Shown in pieces: positions 14,375 to 22,975 of a stretch of DNA of 29,900 nucleotides. A program made the translations under genes and the position numbers. The stretch covers positions 1 to 29,900 of the forward strand of contig JAEOSY010000617.1 of the NCBI GenBank assembly GCA_016840125.1, read 5' to 3'. Source of the stretch: Candidatus Helarchaeota archaeon. Lineage in GTDB: Archaea; Asgardarchaeota; Lokiarchaeia; Helarchaeales; HEL-GB-A. Every line of letters starts with the position of its first letter. Positions within the stretch are counted from its first letter, which is position 1. Under the pieces are notes generated by a model, which was given only the letters and a program-made list of their open reading frames with translations, did not search any database and was not told where the DNA came from.

Positions 14375-16105
14375 TTATGTGGATTTTTCCCTCTTCTTAA
14401 ATTCTCGGAGTAAGCTCGTAAATTTCAGAGTTTTTCCTTGGTAGTTCAGCTCTGCAAGAGCCTGATCTTGATAGGCATGAAAGAGTTCTATTGAAAGATT
14501 TTCCCAATCTCGGCATATAGTTAGGGTTTTTGCGTCGTTTTTCAAGAGGCTATCGTGGGACATGATTCCAAGAAATTTCGCAGCAAGAGGTTCGATAATG
14601 TCTGAATCAGCGGCTATTAGAACATCTCGGACAAATTCGTCTGGAGCGTACCATTCTTTTACCCGCTGGAAATCCCGATGAATTTGAGTTAGCAATACAT
14701 TTTTGGGACCCTCCCACAATTCCATTATCATTGAATCACGATGGAAGCGAGCGAGTGGAGTGAAATCTTCCATAATGCCATGACCCCCAAAAAATGAGAT
14801 AGCAAGTCTTATCAGTTCTGGACTTTCATAGCACGTTACAATTTTTTGCAACATAATCAATTCACGCAATCTGAATCGTCGCTTCCGCTCAGAGAGATCT
14901 TTAATCTGGGTTAATTCTTTCATTCCTGCAGCGAGCTGTTCCCCTAAAGCGATGAATTCCGCAAAAATCTTAAATGTGGCTGCCGCGGTTCTCTTTGCTG
15001 AAAGATTCAGATGATTAATTTGATTTATCATTAATGGAAAGAGTGCAATATTAATTCCAAAAGCAGTTCTAAATTGTGCATACAAACTAGCTTCACGAGC
15101 ACACCGTAAACCTGCCGCACCAGCGCCAATTCCGATGTTGAGCCTTGATAAAGAAAGGACAACCCCCACAATATCTGCGAGACCGTTTTCCAAGGCGCCA
15201 ACTTGGTAGCCAATCGCCCCATTATACGTCACTTCGGCAGTTGGAAGCTCCGCGGTCCCTAGCTTCTGTTTAAGTCGATCAATCGTATAAGAATTCCTAA
15301 TCCCCCGCTCTTTATTACCTGGGAGCCATGAAGGAACCACAAAAACAGCTATTCGCGTTGACGAGGGAGTTCCTTTAGGTTTTGCTGAAACAAGGGCATA
15401 ATCACATGTCATGGCTGAACAGAAGAATTTCTTTCCATAAAGACGCCAACAATTCGAAATTCCATCAGCTCCCTCTGCTTCTTCGAATACAGCTTCAACG
15501 AGACTCTCTGGGACGTCGCTACCCCCTTGGATCTCAGTAATAAATTGAGCCCCTCTTCCATACGTACCATTATTTCCATTTCGGACGTGTTTAAGTATAT
15601 TCTGCGCTTCAGGGTCGAGTATATTTTTTCCCGTTTCATATTTCTCTAAGAGTGCTACCATTCCATGAGTGCAGACTATGGGACACATAACACCCATTTC
15701 TCCTAACTCAAAGAGCAGAAATAATTTGCAAAAGCGACTCCAGGATGTATTCCTACTTGGATCAAATAAGCCTAAACCGAAAATTTCTCTTTCTAACGTT
15801 TCTGTCTCGGCACACCTCTCTAACCTATCAATTCTATGATTGTGAGCGTCATAATGCTGTAAGATTGTACATTTAATCCGATTCTCGAGTCTTGTTGCTT
15901 CATTGGCAAGTGGACTCCATTTAAATGACACGGTCTTAGAGAGCTCTTTGAGCTCCTTATCAATCTTCTCGAATTCATCTTTGGTATAGTGTTTCACTAA
16001 CGTCTGAAAAAATCCATCATCCTTATAGAAATCAAAATGGTCCCGGACGAACAGATAATCATCAAACGAGTATAAATTATTTCTATTGCCTTCTTGAGCA
16101 CACAT
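14375..16105 (-). CDS. Acyl-CoA dehydrogenase family protein, AidB-like
   Basis: 576 residues, longer than the usual 380 of classical acyl-CoA dehydrogenases and close to the AidB-type group. An N-terminal helical region covers about 1-150. The FAD/beta domain includes QFITEIQGGSDVPES and KKFFCSAMTCDYALVSA. KLGTAELPTAEV leads into the C-terminal helical domain with R-x-AFG. Near the end, FFGGHGIMEDFTPLARFHRD and MELWEGPKNV match the AidB consensus (GG-GY-EE--LAR, then WEG-NV). It would oxidise an acyl-CoA, or act as an AidB-like flavoprotein. The catalytic Glu cannot be placed with certainty. AGAAGGA lies six bases before the ATG. It is probably cotranscribed with the LarA-like gene. Confidence 0.8.
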   Translation of the reverse strand: MCAQEGNRNNLYSFDDYLFVRDHFDFYKDDGFFQTLVKHYTKDEFEKIDKELKELSKTVSFKWSPLANEATRLENRIKCTILQHYDAHNHRIDRLERCAETETLEREIFGLGLFDPSRNTSWSRFCKLFLLFELGEMGVMCPIVCTHGMVALLEKYETGKNILDPEAQNILKHVRNGNNGTYGRGAQFITEIQGGSDVPESLVEAVFEEAEGADGISNCWRLYGKKFFCSAMTCDYALVSAKPKGTPSSTRIAVFVVPSWLPGNKERGIRNSYTIDRLKQKLGTAELPTAEVTYNGAIGYQVGALENGLADIVGVVLSLSRLNIGIGAGAAGLRCAREASLYAQFRTAFGINIALFPLMINQINHLNLSAKRTAAATFKIFAEFIALGEQLAAGMKELTQIKDLSERKRRFRLRELIMLQKIVTCYESPELIRLAISFFGGHGIMEDFTPLARFHRDSMIMELWEGPKNVLLTQIHRDFQRVKEWYAPDEFVRDVLIAADSDIIEPLAAKFLGIMSHDSLLKNDAKTLTICRDWENLSIELFHAYQDQALAELNYQGKTLKFTSLLREFKKREKST

Positions 16106-16186
16106 ATTAGTTCCTTCTAAAAATTTTTGATTGATTAAACTCTAGATTCATTATTGCTTAAATTTGTTAAGTCAGTTGAAAAGTTG

Positions 16187-16197
16187 TATTTAAATAG
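16187..16197 (+). promoter_or_regulatory. Possible TATA box for the TIR-LRR gene
   Basis: TATTTAAATAG lies about 110 bases before the TTG start at 16301, which implies a long leader. The stretch lies between divergent genes. Confidence 0.3.
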
Positions 16198-16300
16198 CAA
16201 GATAGACCATAGAATAAACGAGCGAACGCAAAATCCATTTTTCGGGTTTTGTTGAATAGAAATCTAAAATTACTAAACTTAAAAATAAGAGGGAAATGAA

Positions 16301-18211
16301 TTGGATACGGAATTAACAATTTTCGTTAGTTACGCGATGGCGGATGCGCGAAAGCTAAAAATTAGTGAAGTCTCAACGGAGCTAGAGCTACAGGACGGTA
16401 TAGACAAAGTACATTTTTGGGAAGGGTGGCATGGATATTTAGATGGCGATATTATCAGTTTCATGGAAGATAATATTAAGATCTCTGACATTTTCATCGC
16501 AGTATGTACAGAAGCCTCCAATGCATCAGAGAATTGCGGAAAAGAAAGAAAAATGGCGGTTTTCCAGAATAAACGGCTCATTCCTCTGTTCGATGATTTC
16601 ACTCAAGTTCCCGCTACATTTCAACCCTATATGGGGGTAAATCTCACAGGAAAGAGTGTAACCGATGTGGTTGAAGAAATACATGAGTTGATACTGAAGG
16701 GAAGAGAAGAGGTCATTCAAGGTCCAACCACTTTAAAAAAGGCTGCATTCTTCACGAAACAAGTTAACATTGATGAAATCCAAGTACTTAAGGCAATTCA
16801 AAAAGAGATGAATCATATTATCAAAGGGTGCTTTAAAGTTGATGCGCATGGATACGTAACTTCCTTGAATTTCACTAATATAACTCTTGATTCCATTCCT
16901 AAATCTATTTATTCGCTCAGAAACTTGGTCGCAGTGAATTTTTCAGGAGAATCTTTTGAAACGGATCAAGAAGTAAAAGAACTCCTTTATGATGGGAAAG
17001 AAATATTCATTAATGGGAAACCTTATATCGAAGGGCAGATCGAGGAACGGGTTAGAATTGATTCACAGAGAAGTCACAGGTTACGAGAGAAGTTTAAGGT
17101 AAGGCCCGACCAAATCGAAGTACTCGAGGAACTACAAAAGTTGCTGGATAAAGAACTTCCTAATGAAGATGAAATTGGCTGGAGTGATTATGGTGTAAAA
17201 GTGGAAAATGAGGGGGTCGTTACCTTAGGATTAGCTTCTCGCGATTTACCTCGTATTCCAGAAAATATAGGAAAATTAGATACATTAGCTGATCTATTTA
17301 TGAAGTTTAATAATCTATCAGCTCTGCCTGACTCGATAGGGAACTTGATTAAATTGAGACGATTATCGTTCATGGAAAATCAACTCACTGTTCTCCCGGA
17401 AAGTTTTGGTAATATGATATCGCTCCAGGAGTGTAGTATTAGCCGGAATCACTTTAAAACCCTGCCAGAATCTTTTGGCAACTTAAAATCGATACTCACC
17501 CTCTGGCTTTACTCAAATGAATTAGAATCCCTCCCCGCGTCCTTTGGAGAGCTAAAGACACTTGAACGACTATATATCTACGAGAACAACCTTACTCATC
17601 TTCCTAAATCTTTTGGGAATCTTAAATCCCTTCAAGAACTTGACATTTGCAGGAATCATTTGACCACTTTACCTGAATCCTTTGGCAATTTAGATTCTCT
17701 TCTTAAGCTTGACCTCTCTCGAAATGCGCTAGAAAGTCTTCCGGAATCGTTTGGTAACATGGATTTACTCATGAAGCTTGATCTATCATATAATCAGCTT
17801 AAATCGCTTCCTGCGTCCCTAGGAGGTTTAGAATTACTTGTAGACTTAAATGTAAGTGAGAATTATGATATTACACATCTACCCGAATCCATTGGAACCT
17901 TAAAATCACTTGTTGAGCTAAATATACAATATCTTGGATTATTGGAACTTCCGGCATCCTTTGGAGGGCTTGAATCACTACGTATATTAAGCATGATAGA
18001 TAACAAACTAACAACTCTCCCAGAGTCTTTCGGAGACCTCAAATCTCTTATAATGCTGAACTTAAAAGGTAATAAATTTGAGAAACTCCCTGAATCCTTG
18101 CTGGACCTTCCAAATCTGAGGGTTCTGAACGTCCAGAACAATCCTTTAGATTCAAGTGCCGATCAAATCATCCAAAAATTAATAAAAAAAGGAGTTAAAA
18201 TTATTCGATAA
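16301..18211 (+). CDS. TIR domain fused to leucine-rich repeats
   Basis: 636 residues. The TIR domain covers about 4-130: TIFVSYAMADARKLK, the strand KVHFWEGW, an SDIFIAVCT strand, and ENCGKERK, whose E82 sits where the NADase Glu is found in enzymatic TIRs. One degenerate repeat lies at about 187-215. A charged linker (220-305) precedes about thirteen tandem 23-residue repeats (308-620) of the type LPESFGNLKSLxxLxLxxNxL, the SDS22-like/PIRIP class. TTG start with GAGGG upstream; the next in-frame ATG would cut the first TIR strand. Such proteins act in innate immunity of plants and in bacterial defence, and are common in Asgard genomes; the role here is inference. Fifteen bases separate it from a small membrane protein gene. 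Confidence 0.85.
   Translation: MDTELTIFVSYAMADARKLKISEVSTELELQDGIDKVHFWEGWHGYLDGDIISFMEDNIKISDIFIAVCTEASNASENCGKERKMAVFQNKRLIPLFDDFTQVPATFQPYMGVNLTGKSVTDVVEEIHELILKGREEVIQGPTTLKKAAFFTKQVNIDEIQVLKAIQKEMNHIIKGCFKVDAHGYVTSLNFTNITLDSIPKSIYSLRNLVAVNFSGESFETDQEVKELLYDGKEIFINGKPYIEGQIEERVRIDSQRSHRLREKFKVRPDQIEVLEELQKLLDKELPNEDEIGWSDYGVKVENEGVVTLGLASRDLPRIPENIGKLDTLADLFMKFNNLSALPDSIGNLIKLRRLSFMENQLTVLPESFGNMISLQECSISRNHFKTLPESFGNLKSILTLWLYSNELESLPASFGELKTLERLYIYENNLTHLPKSFGNLKSLQELDICRNHLTTLPESFGNLDSLLKLDLSRNALESLPESFGNMDLLMKLDLSYNQLKSLPASLGGLELLVDLNVSENYDITHLPESIGTLKSLVELNIQYLGLLELPASFGGLESLRILSMIDNKLTTLPESFGDLKSLIMLNLKGNKFEKLPESLLDLPNLRVLNVQNNPLDSSADQIIQKLIKKGVKIIR
17224..18160 (+). repeat. Leucine-rich repeat array, 69-bp units
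   Basis: About thirteen consecutive 23-codon units within the TIR-LRR gene. The core LPESFGNLKSL is near identical in many units, while codons differ between units. This suggests old duplication with protein-level conservation rather than a recent DNA expansion. Confidence 0.7.
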
Positions 18212-18212
18212 A

Positions 18213-18218
18213 GGTGAT
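18213..18218 (+). promoter_or_regulatory. Shine-Dalgarno GGTGAT for 18227-18481
   Basis: GGTGAT begins one base after the TIR-LRR stop codon and lies eight bases before the ATG. It supports cotranscription and independent translation start. Confidence 0.6.
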
Positions 18219-18226
18219 TAAAAAAA

Positions 18227-18481
18227 ATGGCAAGTTTGGTTGGCAAGGCATCAATAATTGTTGGCGTTGTTGGTGTTATTCTAACCATCTTTACTGCAAT
18301 ATATAAGGCCTATGGGAGCATAGATGTTTTACTACCAATCTGTGATGGATTTGGAATAGTCGCGATCGTCCTTGGAGTCACCACATGGATCTTTTCTGAA
18401 TTGAGAATGAATATAGGAATTTTTGGAATTATGATGGGAATTAACATTATATTATTTTATTACCTTATTCCCTTATTCTAA
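18227..18481 (+). CDS. Small three-helix membrane protein downstream of TIR-LRR
   Basis: 84 residues, unrecognised, with hydrophobic segments near residues 8-26, 33-53 and 60-82. Only short polar loops are present, so it is an integral membrane protein with no visible catalytic motif. It follows the TIR-LRR gene by 15 bases and has a perfect Shine-Dalgarno, so the two form an operon. Defence operons often pair a sensor or NADase with a small membrane effector, so an effector or anchor role can be proposed, but nothing in the sequence proves it. Confidence 0.65.
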   Translation: MASLVGKASIIVGVVGVILTIFTAIYKAYGSIDVLLPICDGFGIVAIVLGVTTWIFSELRMNIGIFGIMMGINIILFYYLIPLF

Positions 18482-18573
18482 ATATACCCGAAAAATATAC
18501 TTTTAAACAGTAAGTGAAATAATAATTTCATCAACTTTGTGATCGAAATCTATCTTAAACTGAGGTCGTATTA

Positions 18574-19293
18574 ATGCAATTCGATATTGTTATAGAACCG
18601 ATTCTATGGTTTATCGCAGTAGGCGTTTTCTTTATTTTAGGGGTTTTTTTCTTTAAAAAGTATCGAGAAAGTGAAACTGAAGCACGGGCATTCTTTTCAG
18701 GGACGGCTGTATTCATGTTTGCCTATGTTATTTTTAGAACAATTGAGGTTGTTCGCCGCTATTTTATTATTTCTGATTATTATGATATTGAGAATTGGTG
18801 GTATGTCACCTTTAATCCAATAAGTGATATCAGTTTATACATGCGCTTGGCTTTTCTGGTTGTTTCATGGATTGGAATTGCGTACTTCTATTTCCGAATC
18901 GAGGGCACGATCTTACAAAGAAAAACGTTCTATATTTTGACTATCGGTGCTGTGCTTAAGTTCTTTCTTAATCCTATGATGTATTTCCCTGACGTATTTC
19001 CATTTAGTACGATCGAAATTATTAATACTATCTTATTTATCATTGCAGGATTTTTCCCTGTCTGTCTTTTCGCCTATTTTGCCATCGCTAACTATGTGGA
19101 TAAAGGAAAAGTATGGGGCGTATTATCATTGGGAATGTTCACCTTTATCCTTGGAGAAGCCCTCAGCAATCCAGAGGCATACATGATTACTTCAGGTCTA
19201 CCAGCTGGTTTGGTGGCCATCGGCGCCCCCTTAATGGTCATCCTTGGTGGTGGATTACTATTTGCAGCTTTGAGGCGGTTGTACGGTGACTGA
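18574..19293 (+). CDS. Seven-helix membrane protein
   Basis: 239 residues with about seven membrane segments (near 8-27, 41-60, 87-108, 116-133, 145-168, 178-198 and 205-232). Length and topology resemble the 7TM sensor regions attached to archaeal histidine kinases, but here no kinase or other cytoplasmic domain follows. Conserved-looking features are a RTIEVVRRYF loop and a GG-rich last helix (VILGGGLLFAALRR). An upstream AT box at about 18488-18508 suggests its own promoter, although it lies 92 bases after the previous gene. Its stop overlaps the next small ORF by eight bases. Function unknown. Confidence 0.65.
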   Translation: MQFDIVIEPILWFIAVGVFFILGVFFFKKYRESETEARAFFSGTAVFMFAYVIFRTIEVVRRYFIISDYYDIENWWYVTFNPISDISLYMRLAFLVVSWIGIAYFYFRIEGTILQRKTFYILTIGAVLKFFLNPMMYFPDVFPFSTIEIINTILFIIAGFFPVCLFAYFAIANYVDKGKVWGVLSLGMFTFILGEALSNPEAYMITSGLPAGLVAIGAPLMVILGGGLLFAALRRLYGD

Positions 19294-19402
19294 AGAAATA
19301 AAAGAATTAAAAGAAGAAATAAAGCGGCTTAAATATTATATAGTAATTCTAATAACACTCCTAGCGGTGGCACTCTTTGCTCTAATGTACATTCTTTTAT
19401 AA
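19286..19402 (+). CDS. 38-residue coiled-coil plus single-helix membrane microprotein
   Basis: A GTG start overlaps the end of the seven-helix gene by eight bases. The reading begins VTEEIKELKEEIKRLKYY, a charged heptad-like amphipathic helix. It then runs into one hydrophobic segment (IVILITLLAVALFALMYILL) and a TAA stop. The clean division into charged helix and membrane helix, with stop-start overlap, makes a real coupled gene likely. It could be a small subunit or regulator of the seven-helix protein. No family recognised. Confidence 0.6.
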   Translation: MTEEIKELKEEIKRLKYYIVILITLLAVALFALMYILL

Positions 19403-19407
19403 AAAAT

Positions 19408-19423
19408 CCCTTTCTCTTTTTAA
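19408..19423 (+). terminator. T-rich terminator after the TIR-LRR/membrane cassette
   Basis: A CCTTTCTCTTTTT stretch follows the microprotein stop codon within ten bases. Confidence 0.45.
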
Positions 19424-19483
19424 AAAGAAATATATCTTTAAAACCTACTAGTTTAGATATCACTGATTAGGATTAACCGTTAT

Positions 19484-20311
19484 ATGAAACGACTTGCTTT
19501 CAGTTCAGATCTACATGGGGATGAAGAGAAATATCAGAAATTTTTCTCGATAGAAGCGGATTTCCATGTTATTGGGGGCGACCTATTACCAAAGCGAGGG
19601 ACACTTAAGACTATTTACAAAAAACAGAGGACTTTTGTGAGTGAATTCCTAAAAGAAATTCTAGAAAAGCATAAAGGAAAAACAAGGACTTTCCTCATGC
19701 TGGGTAATGATGATTTAGATCCATTTGAAAAGGATATTCTGAAATTTGAAAGTGAGGGACTCTGTCATCAGTTACATGGGAACAAATTTGCCATAGACGG
19801 CTTCGAACTGATTGGTTTCAAATACATCCCTCCCACTCCCTTCTCTCTGAAAGGAATTGAGCGTCGCGATTCACGAGGCGTTATTGATCCCCTGCATCGG
19901 TTATATTCATCGTTTATATTCGAGGATGATGGAACTCCCATAAAGATTGATTTTCAATCCTATTTAAAGTCTCAACCATCAATAGCAGAGTTACTGGATG
20001 CACTTCCGAAACCGGTGGACTATTCCAAGACAATATATGTAATGCATACCCCCCCATATAATTGTGAAATTGATCTGACCATAAGTTGTGACCCTGTTGG
20101 TTCCCTTGATGTGAGAGATTTTCTTTTTGAACATCAACCTGCTCTTTTTCTTTGCGGACATATTCACGAGGCTCCCGGGACTTATTACCTTGGAAAAACC
20201 CCGTGTATAAATCCAGGACAACTCCATGAATTTGCCTATAGCTTATTCGAACTGGATAAACATACCATAAAATTCTTGAAAATACCTCCTATTCTCAATG
20301 AAAAAACATAA
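19484..20311 (+). CDS. Calcineurin-like metallophosphoesterase
   Basis: 275 residues. The metal-site motifs appear in order: SSDLHGD near residue 8 (DxH), VIGGDLL near 30 (GD), MLGNDD near 73 (GN-D variant of GNHE), MHTPPYN near 187 (H), and LCGHIHEAPG near 225 (GHxH). The layout fits small archaeal phosphoesterases that cleave phosphomonoesters or diesters with two metals. GNDD in place of GNH(E/D) replaces the usual catalytic His, a variation seen in some members. An AT box at about 19427-19440 precedes it, with no clear Shine-Dalgarno. A ten-T tract at 20342-20351 may end its transcript before the Fe-S gene. Substrate unknown. Confidence 0.75.
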   Translation: MKRLAFSSDLHGDEEKYQKFFSIEADFHVIGGDLLPKRGTLKTIYKKQRTFVSEFLKEILEKHKGKTRTFLMLGNDDLDPFEKDILKFESEGLCHQLHGNKFAIDGFELIGFKYIPPTPFSLKGIERRDSRGVIDPLHRLYSSFIFEDDGTPIKIDFQSYLKSQPSIAELLDALPKPVDYSKTIYVMHTPPYNCEIDLTISCDPVGSLDVRDFLFEHQPALFLCGHIHEAPGTYYLGKTPCINPGQLHEFAYSLFELDKHTIKFLKIPPILNEKT

Positions 20312-20366
20312 TAAGATAATTTTTGATAAAGGGTAACGATTCTTTTTTTTTTAGGATGGTAACGGG

Positions 20367-21554
20367 ATGGATGAAATTAAAGAAGAACTTGCGAAGTATC
20401 AATCGGAATTTAATCATTGCATGCATTGTCATCTTTGCTATGCAGCAAATTGGCATAAAATCGATGATTGGCGTATTTCATGCCCCCAAGCTGCTAAGTT
20501 TGGCTTTGAATCGTTTTATGCATCTGGCAAAATCGAACTTGCACGTGCATTTCTCGAAGGAAAGATTAAAGAAAGCACTCCTCGCTTGTTAGAAGTTCTC
20601 TATACTTGTACGGGGTGCGGTGCGTGTAGAGAACATTGTCATGAACTCTCTGGATTCAAGGCTGATCATGTTGAATTATTTGAAACTCTGAAAGCACTCG
20701 TCGTTGCCAAAGGTTGGGGCCCCCTACCCAAGCACCTTGAATTTGCAGAGAGCATCACGAAAAACCACAATCCATATCATGAAGATCATGATAAACGGTT
20801 TGCGTGGTTCCCAAAGGATCTTCCAGCTGATAACTCAGTTGTGTATTTTGTGGGCTGTACATCCTCCTACCGCCAGCAAAAGATTGCCGAGGCGACCGTC
20901 AATGTATTGAAAGCATCTGATACCCCCTTTTCGGTGCTTGGCTCCGAAGAGCGGTGTTGTGGGTCGCCCCTAATTCGTACAGGTCAACTAGAGATAGTCA
21001 AAGACCTTGCGTCTCATAATATTGAAGCAATTAAAAATTTAGGTGCGAAGACAGTTATATTTTCTTGCGCTGGCTGTTATAAAACTTTTAAAGAGGACTA
21101 CCCCAAACTTGGATTTTCCCTTCCATTCAAAATTCGTCATACCACTCAGTACTTTTTGGATCTTTTACGAAATAAAAAACTAAAAATCAAACCCCTTCCT
21201 CTTGACATTACTTATCATGATCCCTGTCATTTAGGAAGACATGCTCGAATTTACAAACAACCCCGGAAGGTACTTAAAAAATTACAAGTGAGGCTTCATG
21301 AGATGCCTCGGAACATGGAAGAGGCGTTCTGCTGTGGTGCGGGAAGTGGTGTCAGGTCTGCCTATCCAGAATATTCCCATTGGGTTTGCAAAGAGCGGTT
21401 AGATGAAGCTATTGAAGTAGATGCTTCGGTCTTGGCTTCTGCCTGTCCATTCTGTAAAAATAATTTTGAAGAAACCATAAAGGAGTTTCCTGAGCTAAAA
21501 CTGCGTATTGTTGATATTAGTGAACTCATTAATGAGAGTTTGGAGGCTGAATAG
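20367..21554 (+). CDS. Fe-S oxidoreductase subunit, HdrD/GlcF-like
   Basis: 395 residues. N-terminal ferredoxin-like cluster motifs are CMHCHLC (followed by a later Cys-Pro) and CTGCGACREHCH. Two cysteine-rich CCG domains follow: CCGSPLIRTG with CAGC, and CHLGRH with CCGAGSGV and CPFCKNNFEE. This is the arrangement of HdrD, GlcF and LutA-type proteins, which take electrons from a flavoprotein partner to quinone, thiol or other carriers. The FAD subunit gene begins two bases after its stop. The first motif is slightly unusual, with CP following after about 18 residues. It most likely forms the electron-transfer half of a lactate or glycolate dehydrogenase. The start follows a weak GGATGG site. 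Confidence 0.85.
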   Translation: MDEIKEELAKYQSEFNHCMHCHLCYAANWHKIDDWRISCPQAAKFGFESFYASGKIELARAFLEGKIKESTPRLLEVLYTCTGCGACREHCHELSGFKADHVELFETLKALVVAKGWGPLPKHLEFAESITKNHNPYHEDHDKRFAWFPKDLPADNSVVYFVGCTSSYRQQKIAEATVNVLKASDTPFSVLGSEERCCGSPLIRTGQLEIVKDLASHNIEAIKNLGAKTVIFSCAGCYKTFKEDYPKLGFSLPFKIRHTTQYFLDLLRNKKLKIKPLPLDITYHDPCHLGRHARIYKQPRKVLKKLQVRLHEMPRNMEEAFCCGAGSGVRSAYPEYSHWVCKERLDEAIEVDASVLASACPFCKNNFEETIKEFPELKLRIVDISELINESLEAE

Positions 21555-21556
21555 AA

Positions 21557-22966
21557 ATGGCTATTTTAGATACTAGCACCATAGAATTAGAATTAGCGAA
21601 AATTGTTGGTAAAGAACATGTTTCAAGTGATATAGTGGATTTGGTTGCACATGAGAGAGACGACCAATTCTTCTTAGTTGCTCCTCACCTGCCCGACTTT
21701 GTGGTCCGCCCCGAAACCAAGGGGCAAATTCAAAAAATTCTCCGATTCGCAAACGATCAGAAAATCCCTATTGTACCGTATGGGGCCGGGATTAATCGAA
21801 AAGGTCTTTGTATCGCCTCGGAGGGTGGAATTATTCTAGATATGCGTCGAATGATTCAAATTGAGATCGATGAGGAAATGATGATCGCCAAAGTGGGACC
21901 TGGCGTGAATTTTGCCCAAATAGTGATTGAATTAAATAAATATCCTGCTTTACGATGTCTTACTCCCGATGCCCCTGCGACTGCATCAGTGCTGGCAAAT
22001 TATATGTTACGTGGAATTTATCCCACTTCAACCCGGTATGGAATTGATCATTTAATTACGATGGAGATCGTCCTTCCTAACGGAGACGTATTGGATACTG
22101 GTTCTGCAGCCACCCCAAACTCCCCCGCCCCGTATTGTGGAATAGTTAATGGTCCTGATTTAACGAAACTCTTCCAAGCGAATGTCGGTACCATGGGGGT
22201 CGTCACAGAGGGGCGGATTAGACTCTATCCCATGCCAGAGAAAATCGACGTGCTCATGGTTCGCTTTCCAAATTTCAAATCAATGATGGAACCCGCAAAA
22301 CAATATGCTCTCCAAGATCTCGTGGCAGGGGTTTGGGTGATGACGTTCGCCCCCATTGCTATGGAGCTTTTTATGAATACAAAAGGGGTTAAAGATGAAC
22401 TCTTTGCAGCTCTTTGCTTCCTAGAAGGAACAAACGAAGAGGTTGAAGATCAAAAGAACCAGGTACTCCAGATTGCGGAAGCTTCAGGGGGTGAAGATCT
22501 GGGTTTACCAAACTTCACTAAAAAAGAATTCATCCTTGACCATAAGTACATGCGAACCTTCATTAGAGGTTGGCGTATGGGGAACCTCTGGGGAACTTCT
22601 TGTTACGGTCCTCTCACGAATGTTCCGAAATATTATGAAATTTCAAAAAAACTGTGTAAAAAGAATAAATTGGAAGCATTGCATTTTGAAGCAATGCCAG
22701 TTCATCCTTTTCAAGGACAACTTACGTATGTAGACCCGTGTGTCATGTGGGACGGCGGAGATCCTGAACAAGTCAAGAGAGCCCGTCAATTATCAGCGGA
22801 TATTCGTAAAGCGTTCCTTGACATAGGTATCTATGGATTTTTCAGGCCGTTTCCCGGCACAGTTAACTCTGAAGAATTAGGTATGTATGGTGAGATCTGG
22901 CGGAAAATCAAACGGCTCATCGATCCCAATAATATTATGAATCCCGGGAAACCACCACTTACATAA
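21557..22966 (+). CDS. FAD-linked oxidoreductase, GlcD/D-lactate dehydrogenase-like
   Basis: 469 residues. The FAD-binding type 4 (PCMH) domain covers about 45-225: VVRPETKGQIQKIL, IPIVPYGAGINRKG, GIILDMRRM, AKVGPGVN, and VGTMGVVTEGRI. The C-terminal FAD-oxidase domain ends in a segment running into IDPNNIMNPGKP, the classic GlcD ending. The substrate is probably a 2-hydroxyacid such as D-lactate or glycolate, oxidised at FAD with electrons passed to the adjacent Fe-S subunit. GGAGG at 21542-21546 lies ten bases before the ATG, inside the end of the upstream gene, so translation is probably coupled. The LarA-like gene at 13044-14300 could supply the right enantiomer. The usual GG loop after the PYGAG strand is altered to INRKG. 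Confidence 0.85.
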   Translation: MAILDTSTIELELAKIVGKEHVSSDIVDLVAHERDDQFFLVAPHLPDFVVRPETKGQIQKILRFANDQKIPIVPYGAGINRKGLCIASEGGIILDMRRMIQIEIDEEMMIAKVGPGVNFAQIVIELNKYPALRCLTPDAPATASVLANYMLRGIYPTSTRYGIDHLITMEIVLPNGDVLDTGSAATPNSPAPYCGIVNGPDLTKLFQANVGTMGVVTEGRIRLYPMPEKIDVLMVRFPNFKSMMEPAKQYALQDLVAGVWVMTFAPIAMELFMNTKGVKDELFAALCFLEGTNEEVEDQKNQVLQIAEASGGEDLGLPNFTKKEFILDHKYMRTFIRGWRMGNLWGTSCYGPLTNVPKYYEISKKLCKKNKLEALHFEAMPVHPFQGQLTYVDPCVMWDGGDPEQVKRARQLSADIRKAFLDIGIYGFFRPFPGTVNSEELGMYGEIWRKIKRLIDPNNIMNPGKPPLT

Positions 22967-22975
22967 TCTTGACGT

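Noticed and set aside
17224..18160. Possible DNA tandem repeat or CRISPR-like array
   Set aside because: The periodicity is 69 bp and in frame, explained by leucine-rich repeats; there are no conserved direct repeats with unique spacers.
20323..20592. 89-codon plus-strand ORF overlapping the Fe-S subunit start
   Set aside because: It runs in another frame over the cluster motifs of the HdrD-like gene and has no supporting feature.
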